Of a stretch of DNA of 6,332 bases, positions 1 through 5,577 are shown piece after piece; within the stretch, counting starts at the first letter, position 1; each line of letters opens with the position of its first letter. A program made the position numbers and the translations under genes. The DNA comes from Planctomycetaceae bacterium (GTDB lineage Bacteria > Planctomycetota > Planctomycetia > Pirellulales > Pirellulaceae). The stretch lies in the NCBI GenBank assembly GCA_002702965.1, contig PADE01000260.1:3904-10235 (forward strand), written 5' to 3'. The notes beneath the pieces were generated by a model, which saw nothing but the letters and a program-made list of their open reading frames with translations, was not told the DNA's origin and ran no database searches.

Positions 1-836
1 CGGCCGATTCCCCGGCGCGTTTAGTCGATACGCATTTGCATTGTTTTGCCGCCGCGGACCCCCGTTTTCCCTACCACCCGCGGGCCCCCTATCGTCCCAC
101 GGTGGATGCGACTCCCGAGCATCTCTTGGACTGCATGGATGGCGCCGGGGTGGCCTACGCGATTGTCGTCCATCCCGAACCCTACCAGGACGATCATCGG
201 TATCTGGAGCACTGTTTGAAGGTTGGCAAATCCCGTTTGAAAGGAACCTTGTTGCTGTTTGCCGATCGTCCCGGTTCGGTCGAGAAAATGCCGGCATTGG
301 TCCGCCGATTGAATGTCATCAGTGCCCGTATCCACGCTTATAAGCCCAAACGCATACCCCCTTTTGGCAAACCGGAATTGCGGAATCTCTGGCGACAAGC
401 GGCGGAGCACGGACTGGCAATTGAGCTCCATTTCGAGCCTCGTTACGCTCCAGGATTTGAGCCATTGATTCGGGAGTTCTCCAAGACGCGGGTCATCATC
501 GATCATCTGGGAAGGCCATTTCAAGGGACTCCGGACGAGCACGCGGTGGTCGTACGCTGGTCCCGTTTTCCCAATACAGTGATGAAATTGTCGTCGCTTG
601 CCTCGACACGTAACGACCCGCAGCACGACATTCGGCCCGTGGTCAAACAATTGACCACCGCCTTTGGAGCTGAGCGGATGATCTACGGTGGGGGGTTCAA
701 CGCGGCGGCGACTCCCCAATCGTACCGCGACGCATTTTCTTATGCCCGCTCACTGATTGCGCACTTGTCGACGCCCGATCAGAACAAGATTCTCGGTGAG
801 AATGCGGTGCGGCTGTTTCGGTTTGCTGCGGTATAG
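1..836 (+). CDS. Amidohydrolase-2 family TIM-barrel hydrolase, lactonase-like (5' end missing)
   Basis: The frame is open to the left edge, so the true start lies outside; 277 residues are visible, ending at TAG 834-836. A TTG at 36 could be read as a start, but it falls inside the family's first-strand motif VDTHLH (24-41), so it is not the start. HxH is at 33-35 and 39-41. Other family marks follow in order: a histidine in ELHFEP (429-431), the VIIDHLGRP strand (Asp 501-503, His 504-506), the KLSS strand and the C-terminal ILGENAVRLF helix. The overall pattern (DTHLH, FPY, HLGRP, LGENAxRLF) matches COG3618/PF04909 proteins, which include 2-pyrone-4,6-dicarboxylate and sugar-lactone hydrolases. 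The last barrel strand normally reads like GSDWP, with a catalytic Asp; here it is YGGGF (684-698), with Gly at the Asp position. It probably hydrolyses a lactone or related ester in the cytoplasm, but the substrate is unknown and the missing Asp makes the activity uncertain. Confidence 0.85.
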   Translation, partial: ADSPARLVDTHLHCFAAADPRFPYHPRAPYRPTVDATPEHLLDCMDGAGVAYAIVVHPEPYQDDHRYLEHCLKVGKSRLKGTLLLFADRPGSVEKMPALVRRLNVISARIHAYKPKRIPPFGKPELRNLWRQAAEHGLAIELHFEPRYAPGFEPLIREFSKTRVIIDHLGRPFQGTPDEHAVVVRWSRFPNTVMKLSSLASTRNDPQHDIRPVVKQLTTAFGAERMIYGGGFNAAATPQSYRDAFSYARSLIAHLSTPDQNKILGENAVRLFRFAAV

Positions 837-873
837 CCAACGAGTTGGTCTCTGGTTTGGATCCGATCTTGCG

Positions 874-890
874 GCCGCCCGATAGGCGGC
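874..890 (+). terminator. Possible terminator hairpin after the amidohydrolase gene
   Basis: A perfect 6-bp all-GC stem pairs GCCGCC (874-879) with GGCGGC (885-890) around a 5-base CGATA loop, starting 37 bases after the stop codon. No U-tract follows, so it is not a classical intrinsic terminator. It could stop transcription weakly or protect an mRNA 3' end. A stem this short can arise by chance in GC-rich DNA. Confidence 0.3.
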
Positions 891-1062
891 AGGACGGTGT
901 CTCTAGCGCGTTGGTTCAGTGTCCCTACGATTGGTGGCGGTCACACATTACAATCGGGGTAACTGCCCCATCGTTTGTGTCTCGGCGTTGTGTTGGTGCT
1001 ACGTCGTACTCAATGTTGCGGATGCGACCGGATCGGTCCCGCGGCAACCTTCGACGGAATTT

Positions 1063-1067
1063 AGGAG
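1063..1067 (+). promoter_or_regulatory. Ribosome binding site of the Gfo/Idh/MocA gene
   Basis: AGGAG lies 7 bases before ATG 1075. It decides the start against the longer in-frame alternative at GTG 919, and it places the twin-arginine motif 10 residues from the N-terminus, as expected for a Tat substrate. Confidence 0.75.
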
Positions 1068-1074
1068 CTGGCTC

Positions 1075-2370
1075 ATGGTGCCACTGATCGACAAGTTGTC
1101 TCGACGTCAGCTACTCACAACGGGTGCCACGGTGGCCACCGGTTATTGGCTGGGCGGTCGAGTTTGTGAAGCGAAAGCTGCCAACGAAAAGCTGAACATT
1201 GCATTGATCGGTGTGGGGGGGCGCGGGGCGGCCAACCTCAACGGTGTTTCAAGCGAGAACATCGTTGCGCTCTGTGACGTCGATGATGTTCGCGCGGGAG
1301 CTGCTTTTGAGCGTTGGGGTAAGGCGAAAAAGTTTGCCGATTATCGACGCATGTTCGACGCTCTCGAGAAGCAGATCGACGCGGTGGTGGTAAGTACGCC
1401 GGATCACACTCATTTTCCCGCATCGATGATGGCCATGCGGCGTGGCTTGCACCTGTACTGCGAAAAGCCAATGGCGCATGATGTCTGGCAGGTTAGAACG
1501 ATGACCGAGGCGGCTGAGAAATACCGGGTGGCGACACAGCTGGGAGTCCAGCGGCATACCATCGGCAATGTGCATCGTGTCGTGGAGTTGGTTCGATCGG
1601 GTGCGATTGGCACGGTTCGCGAAGTGCACTCCTGGATCGGTGGAACGCGTGGGATGCCTGGGCTGCCGAAAAAATTCCCGTCCGTTCCCAGCCACTTGAA
1701 TTGGGACCTGTGGCTCGGTCCCGCAGCGGATCGCAAGTACAGCCCGGACTACTGTCCCTATCACTGGCGTTTTTGGTGGGATTTTGGGACCGGGGAGACG
1801 GGCAACTGGGGGTGTCACATTCTGGACATCCCATTTTGGGCACTCGATCTGGAACACCCCACGCGCGTCGATGCCACGGGGCCCCAGGTCGACAAGCAGC
1901 GGACGCCCCAGCAAATGGCGACAAAGCTGGAGTTTCCCGCCCGTGCTAACCGCCCCGGCGTCACCTTGCACTGGTACCACGCCTCGGCCGGCCCCGAGAT
2001 CCTGCGCAAGCGGGGTCTGTCGGGCAACGGGGCGAATACGGTGTTTGTCGGTTCAGAGGGTCTACTGGTGTGTGGCTTTGGGAGCCATCAACTCTACCCG
2101 CGAGAAAAATTCCGGGATCTACAGAGACCCGAGGCCTCCATCCCCGATTCTCCGGGATTCTACAACGAGTGGCTCAACGCGTGTCGCGGCGGCGAACCTG
2201 CGAGCTGTCATTTCGGCTATTCTGGGCCCCTTTCCGAAACGGTGCTGTTGGGGAACGCTGCCTATCGAGCCGGTGGGTTCGACTGGGATGCCCCGGCGCT
2301 AACCGCTGGCGGGAACGACCGGGTCGCTGCGTTCTTGCGTGAACCGGTGCGCGCCGGTTGGAAGGTGTAG
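1075..2370 (+). CDS. Tat-exported Gfo/Idh/MocA family oxidoreductase
   Basis: A complete 431-residue protein, typical of the family once the signal is included. The N-terminus is a Tat signal: SRRQLL (9-14), a hydrophobic stretch to about residue 28, and a likely cleavage site AKA|A (33-36), so the enzyme probably works in the periplasm. The Rossmann NAD(P)-binding motif is GVGGRG (46-51). STPDHTH (107-113) and the EKP motif (130-132) follow, EKP carrying the Lys typical of the family. The C-terminal alpha/beta domain includes WWDFGTGETGNWGCHILD (234-251), with His248 and Asp251 in the segment that usually supplies catalytic residues. The family oxidises or reduces hydroxyls of sugars, inositols and their derivatives with a nicotinamide cofactor. 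Family members with Tat signals are abundant in planctomycetes, often in glycan or sugar-acid loci. The substrate cannot be read from the sequence. The downstream neighbour converges on it. The family call is secure; the specific reaction is unknown. Confidence 0.93.
   Translation: MVPLIDKLSRRQLLTTGATVATGYWLGGRVCEAKAANEKLNIALIGVGGRGAANLNGVSSENIVALCDVDDVRAGAAFERWGKAKKFADYRRMFDALEKQIDAVVVSTPDHTHFPASMMAMRRGLHLYCEKPMAHDVWQVRTMTEAAEKYRVATQLGVQRHTIGNVHRVVELVRSGAIGTVREVHSWIGGTRGMPGLPKKFPSVPSHLNWDLWLGPAADRKYSPDYCPYHWRFWWDFGTGETGNWGCHILDIPFWALDLEHPTRVDATGPQVDKQRTPQQMATKLEFPARANRPGVTLHWYHASAGPEILRKRGLSGNGANTVFVGSEGLLVCGFGSHQLYPREKFRDLQRPEASIPDSPGFYNEWLNACRGGEPASCHFGYSGPLSETVLLGNAAYRAGGFDWDAPALTAGGNDRVAAFLREPVRAGWKV
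2342..2359. repeat. Inverted repeat at the 3' end of the oxidoreductase gene
   Basis: AACCGG (2342-2347) and CCGGTT (2354-2359) form a perfect 6-bp stem around TGCGCG, within the last codons before the stop. A further pair, CCGGCC (2371-2376) and GGCCGG (2399-2404), spans the 55-base convergent gap. Together they may form the 3' structures of the two converging transcripts. Neither has a T-run, so a terminator role is only a suggestion. Confidence 0.3.
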
Positions 2371-2425
2371 CCGGCCGCGTTTTGGCAGCTTTCCGGAGGG
2401 CCGGTTACCGCATTGCTGGATCGAA

Positions 2426-2947
2426 CTAGCGAGGTACCGGCTGACGCCGCAGGATGTTGTATTGGCGGCCGTCCCCGAGATTGGCGCGCAGCAATCCGGC
2501 GGTTTCAATGGTGAGGATGAGGCGGCGTTCGGTCTGGTCCGCGGACGGTGGTTGGACGGTCATTTCGAGTTGGTGACCGTCGCTTGTGTGCCACTCACCG
2601 ACGATGCGACGCCGTGGCGTTTTTCGACCGGTGAGCAACTGAACGAGATCGATCGGCAGGGCAGGGCCTTTGCTGACCAACTCGAACGTTCGCTCGTCGA
2701 AATTCCACTGAAAAGCATCCGCGCTATCGCGTCGTGCGCCGATCCAACTGAGTGCTGCCCCCCGCAGTCGCGTCGGCGGAACCGGTTGTCCACTGTCACC
2801 ACCCGTCGTCGGCCGCTTCGAGTCGGAAGATGTTACGGTACGTGCAGGACGGTTTGCGGGGCTGCTCATCCCGGGTGGAGGCGCACAGCTGGCTGCCGAA
2901 ACGATTGCCAACAGCCCCGCCGAGAATCTCAGCAATTTCTGTTGCAC
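2426..2947 (-). CDS. Predicted small lipoprotein of unknown function
   Basis: From the GTG at 2947 this gives 173 residues: basic QQKLLR, a hydrophobic stretch SAGLLAIVSAAS and a candidate lipobox AASC with the lipidated Cys at residue 21. A Pro/Ser/Thr/Arg-rich linker follows to about residue 60. A compact C-terminal part (about 61-168) contains WNFDERTFELV, GEWHTSDGHQLEMTV and RRLILTIETAGLL, suggesting a small beta-rich domain. I recognise no family. The protein should be anchored by lipid on the outer face of a membrane. The frame is open further upstream, to ATG 3007 (193 aa) and GTG 3175 (249 aa, overlapping the cytochrome stop), but those extensions would put the signal peptide inside the protein. 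TTG 2953 is also possible. No Shine-Dalgarno sequence favours any start. It lies on the same strand as the cytochrome, 224 bases downstream, and could share its transcript. Confidence 0.65.
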   Translation of the reverse strand: MQQKLLRFSAGLLAIVSAASCAPPPGMSSPANRPARTVTSSDSKRPTTGGDSGQPVPPTRLRGAALSWIGARRDSADAFQWNFDERTFELVSKGPALPIDLVQLLTGRKTPRRRIVGEWHTSDGHQLEMTVQPPSADQTERRLILTIETAGLLRANLGDGRQYNILRRQPVPR

Positions 2948-3171
2948 CGTCAACGGGCACCCATCGGGCCTCGTGAAGCGGTGGTGATTGAAAGGTGAGC
3001 GCGGCATGCGAACTCGGGTTAGGTTGGGGAACCAGCCCACGGCACAATCGGCGCCGCGGCGCGTGACGTAGCGATCCCTGCCGGCGGTGCACCTGACGTT
3101 CTGGTGGCCGACCACCGCTGGTACTGAGAGCCCGGGTTGTGGCGTCGCTCGCTGATGGGTCGACGACACGC
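2948..3171 (-). other. Spacer between cytochrome and lipoprotein genes
   Basis: These 224 GC-rich bases hold no gene I can support. The lipoprotein frame stays open across them, but the translated segment (GTG 3175 to codon 76) is rich in Arg/Pro/His, has no domain and precedes an obvious signal peptide. Small inverted repeats are present, for example GGTGG/CCACC at 3103-3116 and GGTT/AACC at 3022-3033. The region may be an untranslated leader or carry the lipoprotein promoter; no clear -10/-35 pair was found. Confidence 0.4.
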
Positions 3172-5226
3172 TCACGGTGCAGTCGTACTCTGCACCGAGG
3201 TGGATGGCCGCGGCGACCGGGAACCGGAGACCGCTCGCTGTTTTTCATTCGACGTTGGCAACAGCGCACTGCGCAAACGCTTCAGTGGTGCCCGTCGTTC
3301 GTCGGACGTCATGTAAAAGCGGTATCCAAAATCGAGCAGTCGAATGTTGAGCATTTGCTCTAGTCCGATCCGCGCGAATTGGCGGTTGAGGAGGTAGGCA
3401 TCATCCAACGCGTCGAGTAGAGCCGGCAAGGCACTGGCGTCTCTGGCGCGAGTCAGCGCGTCGGCAGCGACCAAACGCACTGCCTGATTTTCGCTCTTTA
3501 ACCACCCGATCGCGGCGGGCTCGTCGGGTAAGCGATAGGAGGCCGTCAAACGTTCGACCGACAGACCTGCACCGTACCACTGGTTGAGGCGGTCGACTGT
3601 CCAGCCAATGGTGCGTTCGGTGTGGCACATATTGCAAGCGTTGGGTTGTTGCAATTCGAGCATTGCTTCGTTGGTTGGAGAGAAGATCATATGCGTACGC
3701 ACGACCGCTTGTAGACCCTCGTTCATGCGCGGCATATGGCAATTCATGCACCGTGCTCCCGCACTACCGGCCAGATGATGTGTGTGGCGTTGTCGGTTTT
3801 CAGCGGGAAGGAATTGTTCGTGACACTTTAGACACCGAGCGTCATCCTCGTCGGGTGTGGGCTGCCAGCGTTTTCCGATCGGGCTGTGGGGATCGTGGCA
3901 ATCGATGCAGTTGAGTTCCGAGTAGCAACTTCCCTTGGCGGCGTCGGCCGCCTCGACCGAGTTCCACGTCGACATACCGGCGGCAAATTCAGGTCGTGGA
4001 CTCGAGTGACAGCGACCACACGCCCAGTTGACGTTGGCATGCGTTCGACCGGTTTCAATCGGCTGGCCTGTCGATTCAACCGCCAGATACGGACTCTTGG
4101 GGAAGAACGACGGTTTTTCTTGTTTCTTGTTGGCATGCTCTTTACACCCCAGATGGCACGCCTCGCAACTGATTCCCAGCGTCGTGGCGTGCTGGCGGGC
4201 ATCCAGGTCCCCCATTCTCTCCAGGATCTCATCGATTTGCGCCTGCGGCACACTAAGAGCATGTTCTGCGCTCGGCCACAACTCAGCGTGCTGGTTTTCG
4301 ATGTACCCAGCCAGATGCCAGTGCAACCGCGCCGGAGCATGGATTGCGATCTTGTCCGGTTTACGGCAGATGCTCTCTGCCAGCGGAAACGTGGTGTGGC
4401 ACATATTGCACGCGGTGGCGTAGAAGATGTCGAGCGGATTCAGATTATCTGCTTCGCCCACGGGAGGCGCAAATGGATCGAATCGCTGATCGTCAGGGAC
4501 TTCGGGCCATACATGTACGATCGGTACCCATTCTCGGCGATCCAACCAGTATCCAAACGGCAGCACGTGGTCGGTCTGAAAATAGACATGATCTGCGGCA
4601 AAGGGCCCCTCGACCAACTTGCCGACGTAGTACTGAAAGAACCGCGAGCCGATCGTCTGGTGGATCTCGTACAGCAGACGCGTTGAAGCACGGGTCAATT
4701 CCATCCGATAGCCTTCTCCGTCCCGAAAGAACACCGCCTTGCCGCCCAGGTATTCGATCGATGCGTTTCCCGAGAAGTCGCCCCTGACACGTTCCTCCGT
4801 GGCCACCGCGTTCATCCAGCGATGGGGATGTTGAGACCATTTGTCGTAGTTCTGCCGGTGACACTCCCGGCAGGCTTCTGGACCCACGTAATCGTCACGA
4901 TGGATATTGCTTGAGATGTCGTCTTGGGGCAGGCTTCGATTGCGGACTTCCAGCGGGATGGATTCCCACCAGAGCATGACTCGGTCGGCGTTATTGATGA
5001 CCGTGACGCGGGGGTTCAATTCACTGGCTCGACGCCGCGCATCGTTCAGTGCGAACGGGTCATCGGAACTGATCGCCGGAGGCGGTGAGATCGTCAGCGA
5101 AGTCTCAGGCGGGGATTTCTGGCGCGTCTCCATCCGACTGGAGACGACGACTACTAGTACGCCGGTAAAGACTCCGCCGGCCAACAAGAGGCCTATCCAA
5201 GCGGCCTTTCGCCTACCGAGCGACAT
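3172..5226 (-). CDS. Membrane-anchored octahaem cytochrome c with C-terminal HEAT-like repeats
   Basis: A 684-residue protein from ATG 5226. Basic RRK is followed by one hydrophobic segment (about 9-30), either an uncleaved anchor or a signal peptide, placing the rest outside the cytoplasmic membrane. A Pro/Ser-rich linker follows. Eight CXXCH haem c motifs start at residues 119 (CRECH), 273 (CNMCH), 354 (CEACH), 403 (CGRCH), 440 (CIDCH), 465 (CLKCH), 493 (CMNCH) and 531 (CNMCH). Many other His residues (HPH 133-135, HWH 302-304, HTHH 481-484) could be distal ligands. The long stretch between haems 1 and 2 (GDFSGNASIEYLGG, YYVGKLVEG, FGYWLDRREWVP) resembles the beta-rich insert of cytochrome c554-like multihaem proteins that carry TPR or HEAT tails. 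Residues about 565-627 form alpha-helical HEAT-like repeats. Expected role: periplasmic electron transfer or a small-molecule redox reaction; the substrate is unknown. A longer GTG start at 5286 adds 20 residues before the anchor and is less likely. Divergent from the dehydratase gene. Confidence 0.92.
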   Translation of the reverse strand: MSLGRRKAAWIGLLLAGGVFTGVLVVVVSSRMETRQKSPPETSLTISPPPAISSDDPFALNDARRRASELNPRVTVINNADRVMLWWESIPLEVRNRSLPQDDISSNIHRDDYVGPEACRECHRQNYDKWSQHPHRWMNAVATEERVRGDFSGNASIEYLGGKAVFFRDGEGYRMELTRASTRLLYEIHQTIGSRFFQYYVGKLVEGPFAADHVYFQTDHVLPFGYWLDRREWVPIVHVWPEVPDDQRFDPFAPPVGEADNLNPLDIFYATACNMCHTTFPLAESICRKPDKIAIHAPARLHWHLAGYIENQHAELWPSAEHALSVPQAQIDEILERMGDLDARQHATTLGISCEACHLGCKEHANKKQEKPSFFPKSPYLAVESTGQPIETGRTHANVNWACGRCHSSPRPEFAAGMSTWNSVEAADAAKGSCYSELNCIDCHDPHSPIGKRWQPTPDEDDARCLKCHEQFLPAENRQRHTHHLAGSAGARCMNCHMPRMNEGLQAVVRTHMIFSPTNEAMLELQQPNACNMCHTERTIGWTVDRLNQWYGAGLSVERLTASYRLPDEPAAIGWLKSENQAVRLVAADALTRARDASALPALLDALDDAYLLNRQFARIGLEQMLNIRLLDFGYRFYMTSDERRAPLKRLRSALLPTSNEKQRAVSGSRSPRPSTSVQSTTAP
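3173..3200 (-). terminator. Hairpin overlapping the cytochrome stop codon
   Basis: CGGTGCAG (3175-3182) and CTGCACCG (3190-3197) form a perfect 8-bp stem with a 7-base loop. It covers the last codons of the cytochrome and abuts the TGA at 3172-3174. One further pair (3173 with 3199) lies beyond an A/A mismatch. No T-run follows on the minus strand. It could attenuate read-through into the lipoprotein gene or stabilise the cytochrome mRNA. Confidence 0.35.
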
Positions 5227-5373
5227 GCGGACTACTCTGTAGAGGGATCGATCGTAAACGCGCGTTGGACCAGAGAGGGTGCGCACCGGCTGGGTTGAGA
5301 CTCACACCGCGCCAGTCGAATAGGAAGCCCCCGAGGATCAACAAGGGCGAGCGGTTGGATGCGAGCGTCACCG

Positions 5374-5386
5374 AGAATTCAATTCT
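5374..5386. promoter_or_regulatory. Palindrome, possible operator
   Basis: AGAATT-C-AATTCT is a perfect 6-base inverted repeat around a single central base. It lies near the middle of the divergent region and is AT-rich against a GC-rich background. The position suits a regulator serving one or both divergent genes. No regulator gene is present in the window, and a chance occurrence is plausible. Confidence 0.25.
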
Positions 5387-5564
5387 ACTGCGGCTGATGA
5401 TCCCACACAATTGAATCCCGCTGCACGGCACACTTTGGCACCGCGTCCGATCGAATGTCGGTGGGCCCCAACGTACACTGGTGTCAAGCTCGCTAGCATC
5501 GCAACGGGGCGGGCGCATCATGCTGTCGGTATTTGTGTAAATTGGCTTTAGCAAGGTCTTCGTA

Positions 5565-5569
5565 AAGGA
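5565..5569 (+). promoter_or_regulatory. Ribosome binding site of the dehydratase gene
   Basis: AAGGA lies 8 bases before ATG 5578 and supports that start. The resulting protein begins MKITDV, the usual N-terminus of enolase-superfamily sugar-acid dehydratases. Confidence 0.7.
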
Positions 5570-5577
5570 CGGCACGG

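Larger units (their letters stand above)
837..1074. other. Intergenic region between hydrolase and oxidoreductase
   Basis: This 238-base gap separates two genes on the same strand. It holds a GC-rich hairpin about 37 bases after the upstream stop and a Shine-Dalgarno sequence just before the downstream start. Reading frames run through it, including an in-frame extension of the oxidoreductase back to GTG 919, but the extension has no recognisable domain and would bury the Tat signal. The length of the gap and the hairpin suggest that the downstream gene has its own promoter. A TACAAT hexamer at 949-954 lacks a convincing -35 partner. Confidence 0.5.
5227..5577. other. Divergent intergenic region between cytochrome and dehydratase genes
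   Basis: This 351-base region must carry the promoters for both divergent genes. It contains a 13-base AT-rich palindrome at 5374-5386 and a Shine-Dalgarno sequence at 5565-5569. On the minus strand TTGTTG (5344-5339) and TATTCG (5322-5317), with a 16-base spacer, are a weak promoter candidate for the cytochrome. A minus-strand open frame crosses the region but its translation shows no domain, so I do not call a gene. Confidence 0.5.

Noticed and set aside
21..719. Long minus-strand open frame opposite the amidohydrolase
   Set aside because: Its translation has no recognisable motif, while the plus-strand frame carries clear family motifs.
949..954. TACAAT as a -10 promoter box for the oxidoreductase
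   Set aside because: No acceptable -35 hexamer at 16-18 bases upstream, so a promoter call is not supported.
919..1074. In-frame GTG 919 extension of the Gfo/Idh/MocA gene
   Set aside because: It adds 52 residues without a domain and buries the Tat motif, whereas ATG 1075 has a well-spaced AGGAG.
3005..3020. tRNA T-loop-like GAGTTCGCATGC on the minus strand
   Set aside because: The conserved A58 position is C, the flanking bases do not form a 5-bp stem, and no cloverleaf can be folded around it.
3886..4686. 266-codon plus-strand open frame inside the cytochrome gene
   Set aside because: It lies antisense to a region encoding several CXXCH motifs; no domain is visible and GC-rich codon use readily yields such frames.
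5227..5286. GTG 5286 as the cytochrome start
   Set aside because: It would put 20 extra polar residues ahead of the basic and hydrophobic anchor; ATG 5226 gives a normal signal/anchor layout.
5213..5575. 120-codon minus-strand open frame in the divergent intergenic region
   Set aside because: No domain, signal peptide or ribosome binding site; it overlaps the cytochrome start and fills the expected promoter region.
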